From: Polaribacter sargassicola
GTDB taxonomy: Bacteria; Bacteroidota; Bacteroidia; Flavobacteriales; Flavobacteriaceae
Assembly (NCBI RefSeq): GCF_021991835.1
Contig: NZ_JAHDAU010000009.1
Location: 58,702-122,701, forward strand
DNA: 64,000 nucleotides
Direction: 5' to 3'
Shown here: one piece after another, positions 27,701 to 37,249 of the stretch
How the letters are laid out: every line of letters starts with the position of its first letter
How positions within the stretch are numbered: the first letter of the stretch is position 1
The notes under the pieces: generated by a model
What the model was told of the DNA's origin: nothing
The model's input: only the letters and a program-made list of their open reading frames with translations
The model's database searches: none
Program-made: the position numbers and the translations under genes

Positions 27701-29177
27701 TTCTTACCCAAACATGACTTCCGTCTAACAAATCTTTGTATTGTAGAGCAAATTCTTTTTTCATTTTCTCGAAAACTACAGGATTCTTTATAGATAAGTC
27801 TTCTGATTCTGTTACATCTTCTTGTAAATTAAACAATACGTAATCTGTTAATTTTGCGTTTTTCACCATCTTTTCATTTCCATCATAAAGATTATGAATG
27901 TGTGGTAATTCCTCATTATTTTCATCTACCAAACGAGCCATTATTTTCCAATCTCCCATTCTCATTGCAACTCTACGTTTGTTAATTGCATCGTAAAAAG
28001 CCCAAATTAAAGGTTTGGTTCTTTCAAATTCTCCTTTATCAAATAACGCTGTAAAAGACTCTCCGTCTAACTTTTTACTTGGTAATTTTGCTCCGGATAC
28101 TTCTGCAAAAGTTGGTAAAAGATCTAATGCAGATACCACATTGTCTGTAGTACCTGTAAAGGTTTCTTTTCCTATCCAATTTACAATACCAGGTACTCTA
28201 AAACCAGCTTCATTAGTCCATAATTTCATTCCTTTTAAATCTCCAGGAGATCCGTAAGAATGTTTTGCTCTATAATATCTCATCAACGTTTCTGGTCCGT
28301 TGTCCGAACTAAAAACAATCAATGTATTGTTCATATTGTTCTTTTTAAAGTACTCTATCAAACGTCCTACAGCAATATCTACATTTTCTACATTGGCAAA
28401 ATATTCTGCTTGTTCTCTATTTTTTGCTTTTGGTAAATATTTTTGCACCAAATCTTCTGGAGACGCAATTGGTTCGTGTGGTTCATGAAAGGTTACCTCT
28501 AAAAAGAAAGGCTTGTCGTCTTTTTTATTATCCAACCATTTAATAGCTTCTGATACAATAATCTGACTGCTAAATCCTTCTATTTCTCCTACCTTTTCTC
28601 TATTACGTACAAAGTTGGTCGGATTTTTATGAGTAGGTGCTGCATTGTTATGCGTGGCCATCCAATAATCAAAACCAAAATCATCTGGTTGCGGTTGCAA
28701 ATCGCTATTAAAGCGAGAACTACAGTGCCATTTACCCACCAAACAAGTAGCATATCCGGCCGATTTTAACATGGCAGGAATGGTTTCTTCATCTGCTTGT
28801 AAGTGCACCAAATCTCTATTGTCTTCACTCTTTTTTAAACCAGGTATAAAATCATATACTCCAGCTCTATTAGGACTTCTACCTGTTAACAACCCAACTC
28901 TAGAAGGAGAACATACTGGGGCTGTAGAATAAAAATTGGTCAATTTAATTCCTGTTTCTGCTAACTTATCTAAATTTTTAGTTTCAATTACAGGATGCCC
29001 AAAAGAAGACAAATCCCCATAACCCAAATCATCACACAACAATACTACAATATTGGGTTGTTTGTTTATTTCTGTTATTGTTGTATTTAATTTCTTACTC
29101 GCTGTATTGTTAGATTTACACGAAGTAACCAACACCGTTAAGCTAATTAAAACAATTTTTAATATTCTACTATTCAT
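27690..29177 (-). CDS. S1-family sulfatase lipoprotein
   Basis: This 495-residue sulfatase has a lipoprotein signal (LTVLVTSC, Cys20). The metal motif is NIVVLLCDDLGYGD (42-55), the signature is C89-S-P-S-R93 (VGLLTGR), followed by LVGKWHCS and VFSSDNGPET. The LGYGDLSSFGHP opening groups it with arylsulfatase A / N-acetylgalactosamine-6-sulfatase-like S1 members, so it differs from the 24008-25678 enzyme. It is preceded by the esterase gene with 6 bp between them and overlaps GH97, so it is embedded in the ten-gene unit. Confidence 0.93.
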   Translation of the reverse strand: MNSRILKIVLISLTVLVTSCKSNNTASKKLNTTITEINKQPNIVVLLCDDLGYGDLSSFGHPVIETKNLDKLAETGIKLTNFYSTAPVCSPSRVGLLTGRSPNRAGVYDFIPGLKKSEDNRDLVHLQADEETIPAMLKSAGYATCLVGKWHCSSRFNSDLQPQPDDFGFDYWMATHNNAAPTHKNPTNFVRNREKVGEIEGFSSQIIVSEAIKWLDNKKDDKPFFLEVTFHEPHEPIASPEDLVQKYLPKAKNREQAEYFANVENVDIAVGRLIEYFKKNNMNNTLIVFSSDNGPETLMRYYRAKHSYGSPGDLKGMKLWTNEAGFRVPGIVNWIGKETFTGTTDNVVSALDLLPTFAEVSGAKLPSKKLDGESFTALFDKGEFERTKPLIWAFYDAINKRRVAMRMGDWKIMARLVDENNEELPHIHNLYDGNEKMVKNAKLTDYVLFNLQEDVTESEDLSIKNPVVFEKMKKEFALQYKDLLDGSHVWVRNEN

Positions 29178-29183
29178 GATATT

Positions 29184-29993
29184 TTACTTAAAAAACTCGT
29201 TAAAAAATAACATTTGATATTTAATGGAATTCTTCCAATATTCATTGGTATGTCCACCTGGTCGTTCTATATAGTCATGCGGTATATTTCTCTGTAATAG
29301 CTTTTTATGTAATCTTACATTGGCATCGTAAAAAAAATCATCAACCCCACAATCGAACATTAATTTTAGATTTTTACCATTTAACAAATGCACTAAATTA
29401 ATCACCGTATTTTGTTCCCAATGTTCTTTATGTTCTGCATAACTGCCTAATCGTTTTGCAAGATCCCATCGCAAAGGAAAAGGTCTAATGTCTACACCGC
29501 CACTCATGCTAGCTGCCACACCCCAAATATCGGTATGCTTAAACGCTAAATACAAAGCTCCATGTCCGCCCATACTTAAACCAGAGATTGCTCTATTCTT
29601 TTTATTGACGATTGTATTAAATGATTTGTCTATTTCTAAAACAAGTTCTTCTGAAATATAAGTTTCATATTTCATGGTTTCATCAACAGGACTATCAAAA
29701 TACCAGCTCGTTTTATTTCCATCTGGACAAACAATTATTACATTATATATATCTGCATATTTACCCAATTTTGGTACTTTTTTTAACCAATCTTTATAAT
29801 CTCCACCAGCTCCATGTAACAAATAAACTACAGAATATGCTTTCCCTTTTTTCGAATATGAATCTGGAGTAATCACAATATTTTTTATATTCTTGTTCAT
29901 CGATTTACTGTATACATTTAAAGTATCTACTTTAGATGCATAAAGCTGTACAGAACAATAAAAACAAAGTATGAATCCAATGATATTCTTCAT
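29184..29993 (-). CDS. Secreted CE1/esterase D-like carbohydrate esterase
   Basis: This 269-residue protein has a signal peptide (ending QLYAS). It shows the esterase D / CE1 fold: VVYLLHGAGGDYKDW (oxyanion loop), the nucleophile elbow ISGLSMGGHGAL (Ser about residue 141), Asp in FDCGVDDFF and His in RPGGHTNEYW. Such enzymes remove acetyl or feruloyl groups. In an algal-type PUL an acetyl esterase is the likelier role. It lies between a sulfatase and a sugar porter in the ten-gene unit. The locus has a second esterase fused to the GH141-like protein, so the polymer probably carries acyl groups. Confidence 0.85.
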   Translation of the reverse strand: MKNIIGFILCFYCSVQLYASKVDTLNVYSKSMNKNIKNIVITPDSYSKKGKAYSVVYLLHGAGGDYKDWLKKVPKLGKYADIYNVIIVCPDGNKTSWYFDSPVDETMKYETYISEELVLEIDKSFNTIVNKKNRAISGLSMGGHGALYLAFKHTDIWGVAASMSGGVDIRPFPLRWDLAKRLGSYAEHKEHWEQNTVINLVHLLNGKNLKLMFDCGVDDFFYDANVRLHKKLLQRNIPHDYIERPGGHTNEYWKNSIKYQMLFFNEFFK

Positions 29994-30011
29994 ATGACAC
30001 TAATTAACTTC

Positions 30012-31334
30012 CTATTTTTTTAAAATAATATCTTCTAACTCTTCTAATGTTTTTCCTTTGGTTTCTGGCATTAAAAAAGCCACATATAATAATTGCAATA
30101 CCATCATAACTGCAAAAACTAAGAAGACCATTCCTCCTCCTATCGCTTTTAACAACAAAGGAAATAAGGATGGAATGATTGCTGCCAACACCCAATGTGT
30201 AGAGCTACCAAAAGCTTGCCCGGATGCTCTTAAATGATTTGGGAATATTTCTGAAACAAAAACCCATATTACCGCTCCTTGCCCAACTGCATGTGCACCT
30301 ATAAATAAAAATAAGAAAAAGGGTACAGCCATACCTGTCCAATCTAAGAAGAAAGCGGCAGACAAAAGACTTAATGAAACAATATATGCCACAGAACCAA
30401 TATACATTAAAGTTTTTCTACCTAATTTATCGATTAAAAACACCCCTAACAAAGTAAATATCAAATTAGTAACCCCTAAACCAATACTATTTAACAAAGC
30501 GGTACTTTCTCCCAAACCAGCTGCTTCAAAAATACGTGGTGCATAATATAAAACGGCATTAATTCCAGAAAATTGATTAAAAAAGGCGATTAAAAAAACC
30601 AACATTAATGGGTAACGGTACTTTTTTATAAAAATAGTTTCAGATTTATCGCTACTATCGTTGTGAGAGTTGAATTCGTTAATTTTTTCTTGTACATCTA
30701 CTGTAGGATCTATAAATGTTAAAATTTCTTTGGCTTCTGCTTCTCTACCCTTAGATAATAACCATCTCGGACTTTTTGGTAATTTTAACGCAAATAACAT
30801 ATACAATACTGCCGGAATTGCTTCTACACCTAACATCCATCTCCAGGCATTTTCGCCAACACCACTCAACAAATAATTAGATAAATAAGCAATCATAATA
30901 CCAAATACAATATTAAACTGATACATGGCTACCAAACGCCCTCTATCTTTTGCAGGTGCAATTTCTGAAATATAAGCAGGCGCTGCAATGGTAGAAGCTC
31001 CTACACCTACACCACCAATAAAACGAGCAAATGCAAACACATAGGGATCATTTGCCAATGCAGACCCAATAGCGGAAACTGCAAACAAAGCACCAATAAC
31101 CAACAACGTATTTTTTCTACCATATTTATTAGTGGGTATACCTCCAAAAATAGCTCCTAATACAGTTCCCCACAAAGCCATTCCCATTACTACAGAACCA
31201 TGAAACGAATCTGATGATTGCCATAATGCTTGTAGTTTTTGATCTGCTCCCGAAATGACTACGACGTCAAAACCGAATAAAAACCCTGCCAAAGCAGCTG
31301 TTATAGACCACATTAATATTTTTTTATTCCCCAT
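30012..31334 (-). CDS. MFS sugar porter (SP family)
   Basis: This 440-residue inner-membrane sugar/proton symporter has about 12 hydrophobic segments. SP-family signatures are present: GRKNTLLVIGAL, YISEIAPAKDRGRLVAMYQ, SPRWLLSKGREAEA, QFSGINAVLYYAPRIFEAAG and the terminal PETKGKTLEELEDI. It is the third gene of the ten-gene unit and would import a monosaccharide freed in the periplasm. It resembles the porter at 34385-35806 but is shorter, and the two may take different sugars of the same polymer. Xylose, fucose or galactose are all possible. The sequence does not decide. Confidence 0.9.
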   Translation of the reverse strand: MGNKKILMWSITAALAGFLFGFDVVVISGADQKLQALWQSSDSFHGSVVMGMALWGTVLGAIFGGIPTNKYGRKNTLLVIGALFAVSAIGSALANDPYVFAFARFIGGVGVGASTIAAPAYISEIAPAKDRGRLVAMYQFNIVFGIMIAYLSNYLLSGVGENAWRWMLGVEAIPAVLYMLFALKLPKSPRWLLSKGREAEAKEILTFIDPTVDVQEKINEFNSHNDSSDKSETIFIKKYRYPLMLVFLIAFFNQFSGINAVLYYAPRIFEAAGLGESTALLNSIGLGVTNLIFTLLGVFLIDKLGRKTLMYIGSVAYIVSLSLLSAAFFLDWTGMAVPFFLFLFIGAHAVGQGAVIWVFVSEIFPNHLRASGQAFGSSTHWVLAAIIPSLFPLLLKAIGGGMVFLVFAVMMVLQLLYVAFLMPETKGKTLEELEDIILKK

Positions 31335-31367
31335 GATTGATGCTGATTATTTTAGTTATTTGTTTGT

Positions 31368-32459
31368 TTATTCTTCTTTTAATGGGATTACCATATTCCA
31401 TGTTTTGGTTCCATTTCCAAATCCGCCAGGACCATCCATCGTCGCAAAAAAGAGATGTGTTGGTTTTCCTTTTTCTACCAAAACAAAAGGACGTTCTAAC
31501 TGCCCCTGTTTAATAGTTTTGCCATTATTCCATTGTACTAATTTTGTATAAGCTCTAGGGGTTTTGTCTATTTCCCAATCAATTCCGTTTTTAGAATGAG
31601 CTAAAAGTCCATCACCCATTTCTCCTGTAATTGTACCTCTTTGATCTTTTGCTATCATGTGATAACCTGTTGCATCACTCCACAAATGCGGATCTTCTAC
31701 TTCGCCAAAATGTTCCATAGAAAATAAAGGCGCATTGCCAACAACTGTATATTTACCATCGTAAGACGGTGCAGTGGCTACTCCAATACTCATGTCACTA
31801 TTGGTAATACCATCTTTTTTATAACTTCTTCCTTTAAATAATAACACTACAGAACCATCTTCTTTAATTAATGGTGATGGATTAGAGGTTAAAAAACTAT
31901 AATAAGAATTTGGTTTTACCTCTAAAATAGGACTGTCTAATCTTTTCCATGGTCCGTTTGGGCTTTTAGAAATGGCAATACCTACACGTTTGCCCCAACG
32001 TCCTGCAATACACCATTTACTAGACAAATCAAATTCGTTTACATTTTCTTTAGTTACCTCTTCAAACGGATGCGTAGATCCCATATAATAAAGAATGTAT
32101 GTGTCTTTATATTTTACAATTTTAGGATTGTGGCAAGAGCGTCCATCCCAATATTGTGCTCCTCTTGCTCCCAAAGCCACTTCTTTAAATTGGTAAGGCC
32201 CTTCTGGTGTTTTAGAAGTAGCGTGTACAATTTCTGACGCAATCATCCAACCAGGATGAAAAGGCAACATTTTTGGCCACCTAGAAGCGTACATATGATA
32301 TAACTGATCTTCTCCCTTTATAACCGAACTTCCCCAAACCCAATAACCTTCCATTTCTAAACCACCACCTACTGGTGCTGGTTTAAAATTGCTAATTGAG
32401 TTTTGCGCATTACTTATAGCAACACATCCTAATACAAAGAAAAAAATATATTTCATCAT
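31368..32459 (-). CDS. Secreted five-bladed beta-propeller glycoside hydrolase (GH43/GH117-like)
   Basis: This 363-residue protein has a signal peptide (ending AISNAQ). Propeller-type motifs are EGYWVWGSSVIKGEDQLYHMYASRWP, YWDGRSCHNPKIVKYKDTYILYYMGSTH, GKRVGIAISKSPNGPWKRLDSP, SNPSPLIKEDGSVVLLFKGR and EVEDPHLWSDATGYHMIAKD. The pattern of Asp/Glu at blade tips (GEDQLYHMY, EDPHLW) is that of clan GH-F-like enzymes, but I cannot place it in a defined CAZy family. It sits directly downstream of GH88 (47 bp between), so it may act right after the uronyl hydrolase in exo-degradation. Confidence 0.75.
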   Translation of the reverse strand: MMKYIFFFVLGCVAISNAQNSISNFKPAPVGGGLEMEGYWVWGSSVIKGEDQLYHMYASRWPKMLPFHPGWMIASEIVHATSKTPEGPYQFKEVALGARGAQYWDGRSCHNPKIVKYKDTYILYYMGSTHPFEEVTKENVNEFDLSSKWCIAGRWGKRVGIAISKSPNGPWKRLDSPILEVKPNSYYSFLTSNPSPLIKEDGSVVLLFKGRSYKKDGITNSDMSIGVATAPSYDGKYTVVGNAPLFSMEHFGEVEDPHLWSDATGYHMIAKDQRGTITGEMGDGLLAHSKNGIDWEIDKTPRAYTKLVQWNNGKTIKQGQLERPFVLVEKGKPTHLFFATMDGPGGFGNGTKTWNMVIPLKEE

Positions 32460-32506
32460 CCTTTTACATCACTTTATACTATTTTTCTACTGCTTTTAAA
32501 CAGTAT

Positions 32507-33733
32507 TTATTCTGCTGCAAAAGCTTCTTGCATTTTATTTAAACGTACTAAGGCTTCCATAAAGTAGTAATCTGCATATACAATTGGCACATCTACTTCT
32601 GAGTTGTGTGGAAAATGCCCTGTTGAATGTAATAATAGTGATTGGTTTGTATCGCCGCTTAAATATTTGTCTGATGACAATGCTTTAATATAACTAACTG
32701 CCGCATTGTAATATTTTGCTTTTAGTGTTTCATCTTTTACCAACATAGACAACTCTAACATTCCGCAAGCGGCTACACCTGCTGCTGAAGCATCTCTTGG
32801 CGCATTCGGAATTTTAGGATCATCAAAATCCCAATAAGGAATTTTATCTTCTGGTAAACGGTTGATATAATGATCTGATAATTTAATTGCCGTATCTAAA
32901 AATGCTTGTTCTCCTGTTTCTCTATACGCCATAGAAAAACCATAAATACCCCAAGTTTGACCTCTTGCCCACATAGACTCGTCTGCATAACCTTGGTGTG
33001 TATAGCCTCTTAAAAATTCTCCAGTATTTTCATCAAAAGAACCTACATGGTATACAGCACTGTCTTTACGCACAATATATTTCATAGTTGTTTCTGCGTG
33101 AGTTTTAGCAATATCATATAATGTTTGACTTCCCCCATTTTTAGCTGCCCAAAAAAGCAACTCTAAATTCATCATATTATCAATAATGGTATTGTGTCTA
33201 AATTTATGTACTTGACTTGGCCAAGATAAAATAGAACCAACTTTAGGATTGTATAAAGTAGCCAAAGTATCTGCTGCAGCTAATAATACATTTTTGTATT
33301 CTTCATTACCTGTTAATCTGTAAGCGTTTCCGTAACTACCATACACCATAAAACCAATATCATGATTGTCTGCTTTTGTATAAGCAATGGTTTTAATAGG
33401 CTCCGTAAATTTTTGTGCTTGTTCTTTTATATATTGATCACCAGAATACTCATAAGCAAACCATAAGGTTCCCGGAAAAAAACCACTACACCAATCTTTT
33501 ACCCCCACAAAATTCCAGTTTTTACTTCCTTTATCTATATTTCTAGGAAAACTATCTGCATAGACCAATGTTTTGGTTACCTCTTTTTCTTTTAAAAGGT
33601 TTGCATCTAGCACCGTTTTAACATTGAATTTATCCAAATCAATTTTGGTTGTTGCTGTCTCTTTTTTTGTTGAATTGCATGAAATTATTGTAAAAATTAC
33701 TGCTAAAAACAATAGTGGCCTTCTGATCATCAT
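32507..33733 (-). CDS. GH88 unsaturated glucuronyl hydrolase lipoprotein
   Basis: This 408-residue lipoprotein (AVIFTIISC) of the alpha/alpha-barrel GH88 family removes the 4,5-unsaturated uronate left at chain ends by polysaccharide lyases. Motifs are VKDWCSGFFPGTLWFAYE, DNHDIGFMVYGSYG (catalytic-type Asp about residue 123), IIDNMMNLELLFWAA (Asp about 184), GYADESMWARGQTWGIYG and FDDPKIPNAPRDASAAG. The two Asp positions match the catalytic pair known from Bacillus UGL. It is the first gene of the ten-gene unit, behind a clear PUL promoter (33814-33869). Its presence is the best evidence that the lyases here produce unsaturated uronates. Confidence 0.94.
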   Translation of the reverse strand: MMIRRPLLFLAVIFTIISCNSTKKETATTKIDLDKFNVKTVLDANLLKEKEVTKTLVYADSFPRNIDKGSKNWNFVGVKDWCSGFFPGTLWFAYEYSGDQYIKEQAQKFTEPIKTIAYTKADNHDIGFMVYGSYGNAYRLTGNEEYKNVLLAAADTLATLYNPKVGSILSWPSQVHKFRHNTIIDNMMNLELLFWAAKNGGSQTLYDIAKTHAETTMKYIVRKDSAVYHVGSFDENTGEFLRGYTHQGYADESMWARGQTWGIYGFSMAYRETGEQAFLDTAIKLSDHYINRLPEDKIPYWDFDDPKIPNAPRDASAAGVAACGMLELSMLVKDETLKAKYYNAAVSYIKALSSDKYLSGDTNQSLLLHSTGHFPHNSEVDVPIVYADYYFMEALVRLNKMQEAFAAE

Positions 33734-33813
33734 ATTTAATATTTTTAAAGTATTCTATTTTTTAATTTTTTGTTTGCTCTAAAAAGAAGTCTGTCTACTA
33801 AACTTTTTTTATA

Positions 33814-33869
33814 CAATTATAATAACAATACCATGTAGAAAACATAACTTATAATTCAAAGGCTATAAC
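33814..33869 (-). promoter_or_regulatory. PUL operator/promoter for the GH88 ten-gene unit
   Basis: The minus strand reads GTTAT-N6-TGAATTATAAGTTAT (33869-33844), 22 nt, then TATAATTG (33821-33814). It ends 110 nt upstream of the GH88 ATG. The operator is identical to the xylB copy over 31 bp (33843-33873 versus 38910-38940), while the sequence between operator and -7 box differs. Confidence 0.8.
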
Positions 33870-34339
33870 ATATCGTTCTTTTGCCTATTTATCATCCTTT
33901 TTTATACTATTTCACCTCTTTTTTAAGACAAAAAAACTCTAAACACATTTGCTTCAATCTCAATAATAACAAGACAAACCAGTCTATTGACATCCATAAT
34001 TCCTCCAAAAAAATATTGCCTTATTCAGATTTCTTAAAACACTGTTGTTTTTGACTAAAACAAGTAGTTTATAGCTTCTTTTTATAAAGATAAAACTGCT
34101 TTTATCTCTTCTAAAAAATGGAATCCCCTTTTAAATTTGCTATCAGTATTTTAAGAATAAGAATCTATATTCTTTTTATTGATTTGATTTTTTAAAATAG
34201 CAACCTTTCTTAAAAAAGAAGGGGTTTATACCTATCAAATAATGTTTTTATAAAAAAGCTACACTATTTTTAAATAAAAATAATGCAGCTTAAAATTACT
34301 AATTCACTTTTTCAAAAATCGTTTATATACTTTTTAATT

Positions 34340-34366
34340 CCTTTCTTTTTACACTAAAAAAGAAAG
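34340..34366 (-). terminator. Hairpin after the sugar porter of the xylose unit
   Basis: A perfect 11-bp stem (CCTTTCTTTTT with its complement, 34340-34350 and 34356-34366) has a 5-nt loop. It lies about 20 nt after the porter stop. The U-rich arm is on the inside and no clean T-run follows on the minus strand, so efficiency is uncertain. Confidence 0.5.
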
Positions 34367-34384
34367 GTGAATTGATTGTAATCG

Positions 34385-35806
34385 TTATTTTTTCCAAAGG
34401 TTTTCCATTTCTTCTAATGTTTTTCCTTTGGTTTCTGGCACGTACTTTTTAATAAATAAAATGGCAATGATGCTCATAATACCATATACCCAATAGGCAA
34501 ACCCATGATTGAACAACGCTGTTAAATACGAATTATCATTCATCATCGGAAAAGTTAAAGACACCAAATAATTAGAAATCCATTGTGCTGCCACTGCAAT
34601 TGCAAGTGCTTTTCCTCTAATTTTATTCGGAAAAATTTCGGCCAACAACACCCAAGCAACCGGTCCCCAACTCATGGCAAAACTAGCTACATACAACATC
34701 ATGCAAAACAATGCCAAATAACCTGTGGCTCCTGTAAAAAAGACAAATCCTAAAGAAATCATTGCTACTCCCATGCCCAAAGCACCAATCATCATTAAAG
34801 GTTTTCTACCGTATTTATCTACGGTTTTTACGGCAATAATGGTAAATACAAAATTAACAATACCTACTATAATGGTCATTAACAAGGCACTATCTGTACC
34901 TGCGGATATGGTTTTAAAAATTTCTGGCGCATAATATAATACTACATTAATTCCTACAAACTGTTGTAATACAGAAATTAAAATTCCTACAATAATTACC
35001 AACCAACCAAAAGACAAAAGATGCCCTGATGTTTTTTGATTGGTAGATGCTTTTATTTCTTCTAAAATAGCAATTCCTTCTTTTTTACCATTTACTTTTA
35101 TTAAAACCTCTAACGCTTTTTCGGGTTGATTTCTTAGCATTAAAGACCGTGGTGTATCGGGTACAAAAAATAAAAAACCTAAAAACAATCCTGCTGGCAC
35201 AACCTCAGAAGCAAACATCCATCTCCATCCCACTTCATTCAACCAAACATCAGAACCTCCACTTTTAGAAATAAAATAATTGACAAAATATACCACCATA
35301 AAACCACCTACAATTGCCAACTGATTTAAAGACACTAGTTTTCCTCTACTTTTTGCAGGTGCTATTTCTGCAATATAAAGAGGAGATAACATAGATGCTA
35401 AACCAACTCCTATACCACCAATAATTCTATAAATGATAAATATGGTAGAAAAGCTATGATCTAATTCGCCAATGGGTGCAATTAACATTTCTGGCATTGC
35501 AGAGCCCAAAGCCGAAACTAAAAATAGCATTGCGGCTAAAATAAGTCCTTTTTTTCTTCCTAATTTTTTACTTACTACACCTCCAAAAATACCGCCTATA
35601 ATACACCCTATCAATGCACTAGATACTAAAAAACCTTTAAACGCACTTGCGGCAGTTTCAGACAATCCTTTGGGTATTACAAAAAAACTATCTAAAGAAC
35701 CTACGGTTCCGGAAATAACACCGGTATCATACCCAAATAACAAACCACCTAAAGTAGCTACTAAAGTTAGTTTTAAAAGATATCCTGAATTTGTTGCTGT
35801 TGCCAT
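34385..35806 (-). CDS. MFS sugar porter, probable D-xylose/proton symporter
   Basis: This 473-residue inner-membrane protein has 12 predicted membrane segments and SP-family motifs: GYDTGVISGTVGSLDSF, GRKKGLILAAMLF, LYIAEIAPAKSRGKLVSLNQ, DTPRSLMLRNQPEKA, QQFVGINVVLYYAPEIFK and PETKGKTLEEMENLW. The QQFVGINVVLYY segment and the length match XylE-like symporters. It is the last gene of the xylB-xylA-porter unit (60 bp after xylA), which supports xylose as substrate, though close relatives carry other hexoses and pentoses. Confidence 0.9.
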   Translation of the reverse strand: MATATNSGYLLKLTLVATLGGLLFGYDTGVISGTVGSLDSFFVIPKGLSETAASAFKGFLVSSALIGCIIGGIFGGVVSKKLGRKKGLILAAMLFLVSALGSAMPEMLIAPIGELDHSFSTIFIIYRIIGGIGVGLASMLSPLYIAEIAPAKSRGKLVSLNQLAIVGGFMVVYFVNYFISKSGGSDVWLNEVGWRWMFASEVVPAGLFLGFLFFVPDTPRSLMLRNQPEKALEVLIKVNGKKEGIAILEEIKASTNQKTSGHLLSFGWLVIIVGILISVLQQFVGINVVLYYAPEIFKTISAGTDSALLMTIIVGIVNFVFTIIAVKTVDKYGRKPLMMIGALGMGVAMISLGFVFFTGATGYLALFCMMLYVASFAMSWGPVAWVLLAEIFPNKIRGKALAIAVAAQWISNYLVSLTFPMMNDNSYLTALFNHGFAYWVYGIMSIIAILFIKKYVPETKGKTLEEMENLWKK

Positions 35807-35866
35807 AAGTAAAAAGTGTTAATTGCTTTTGTATTAGATAAAGACTGTAAAAAAACTGCTAATCAA

Positions 35867-37183
35867 TTAGATGTATTGGTTGATAATATTCTCAAACAAT
35901 TCTTGTTTACCACTTTGCAAACTTAATTCGCCGTTTTCTTGGGCAATTTTATACAAGTCTGTCAATTCTAATTTTCCAACTTCAAAATCTTTTCCTTTTC
36001 CTATGTCAAAAGAGCTGTATCTTTTTTCTCTTAAAGCGTTGAAAGAAGAAGAAGTTATTATTTTATCTGCTGTAAGTAGAGCTCTTGCAAAGGTATCTGC
36101 CCCTCCAATATGTGCATAAAAAACATCTTCTAAATCTGTAGAATTCCTTCTAATTTTTGCATCAAAATTAATACCACCACCTTGCAAACCACCTGCTGCT
36201 AAAAAGACCAACATGGCTTCTGTGGTTTCTTGAATGTTGTTAGGAAATTGATCGGTATCCCAACCATTTTGGTAATCTCCTCTGTTGGCATCAATACTAC
36301 CTAACATACCTGCTTTTGCAGCAACAGCTAACTCGTGCTGCATGGTATGTTGCGCTAAAGTGGCGTGGTTTACCTCTATATTCATTTTAAAATCTTTGTC
36401 TAAACCGTATTCTTTTAAAAACCCAATAGCGGTAGCTGAATCAAAATCATATTGATGCTTCATCGGTTCCATTGGTTTAGGTTCAATAAAGAAAGTTCCT
36501 TTAAAACCTTGTGCTCTTGCATAATCTCTTGCCATGGTTAAAAATTGTCCCATATGGTCTAACTCACGCCCCATATCTGTATTTAGCAAAGACATGTAAC
36601 CTTCTCTTCCTCCCCAAAAAACATAATTTTCTCCACCTAATTTAATAGTTGCATCTAAAGCCAATTTTACTTGTCCACCAGCTCTTGCTACTACATTAAA
36701 ATCTGGGTTGGTAGCCGCTCCATTCATATAACGCGGGTTCGAAAAACAGTTGGCAGTACCCCATAATAATTTTATACCTGTTGCTGCTTGTTTCTCTTTA
36801 ATATAATCTGTAATCGTCTCTAATCTTTTTTCTGATTCTGCAAAAGTTGCGCCTTCTTGTACTAAATCATAATCATGGAAACAGAAATAATCAAATCCCA
36901 TTTTGGTAATAAATTCAAAGGCAGCATCTGCTTTGTCTTTTGCTGCTTGTATAGGATCTGAAGATTGATCCCAAGCAAAATTTTGTGTTCCAGGTCCAAA
37001 AGGATCGCCTCCTTGTCCGCAGAAAGTATGCCAATACGCAATGGCAAATTTAAAATGTTCTCGCATGGTTTTACCAGCAACTACTTGGTCTGGATTGTAG
37101 TATTTAAAAGCGAATGGATTGTCTGATTCTTTTCCTTCAAATTGAATTTTATCAATTCCTTTAAAATATTCTTTATTTGCCAT
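35867..37183 (-). CDS. xylA: Xylose isomerase
   Basis: This 438-residue cytoplasmic enzyme interconverts D-xylose and D-xylulose. The length fits the long (type II) isomerases. Visible motifs are [28 protein letters not shown] (catalytic His), [18 protein letters not shown] (metal-binding Glu and substrate Lys), [19 protein letters not shown] and [20 protein letters not shown] (metal-binding Asp). It follows xylB by 66 bp and precedes the porter. The unit has the same operator as the carbohydrate-active enzymes of the PUL, tying xylose use to polysaccharide breakdown. Confidence 0.97.
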   Translation of the reverse strand: MANKEYFKGIDKIQFEGKESDNPFAFKYYNPDQVVAGKTMREHFKFAIAYWHTFCGQGGDPFGPGTQNFAWDQSSDPIQAAKDKADAAFEFITKMGFDYFCFHDYDLVQEGATFAESEKRLETITDYIKEKQAATGIKLLWGTANCFSNPRYMNGAATNPDFNVVARAGGQVKLALDATIKLGGENYVFWGGREGYMSLLNTDMGRELDHMGQFLTMARDYARAQGFKGTFFIEPKPMEPMKHQYDFDSATAIGFLKEYGLDKDFKMNIEVNHATLAQHTMQHELAVAAKAGMLGSIDANRGDYQNGWDTDQFPNNIQETTEAMLVFLAAGGLQGGGINFDAKIRRNSTDLEDVFYAHIGGADTFARALLTADKIITSSSFNALREKRYSSFDIGKGKDFEVGKLELTDLYKIAQENGELSLQSGKQELFENIINQYI

Positions 37184-37249
37184 TTTAATATTTTTTATAT
37201 GTTTTCTTCTATTGTTTTTAATTGGTTTTGCTTTACTAAAACATCTCTT

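Larger units (their letters stand above)
33734..34384. other. Intergenic region upstream of GH88
   Basis: This 651-bp gap holds the GH88-unit operator/promoter (33814-33869, inside a 31-bp exact repeat at 33843-33873), a weak inverted repeat at about 34203-34223 and the probable porter terminator at 34340-34366. Between 33874 and 34200 I see only A/T-rich sequence without an ORF. Confidence 0.7.
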
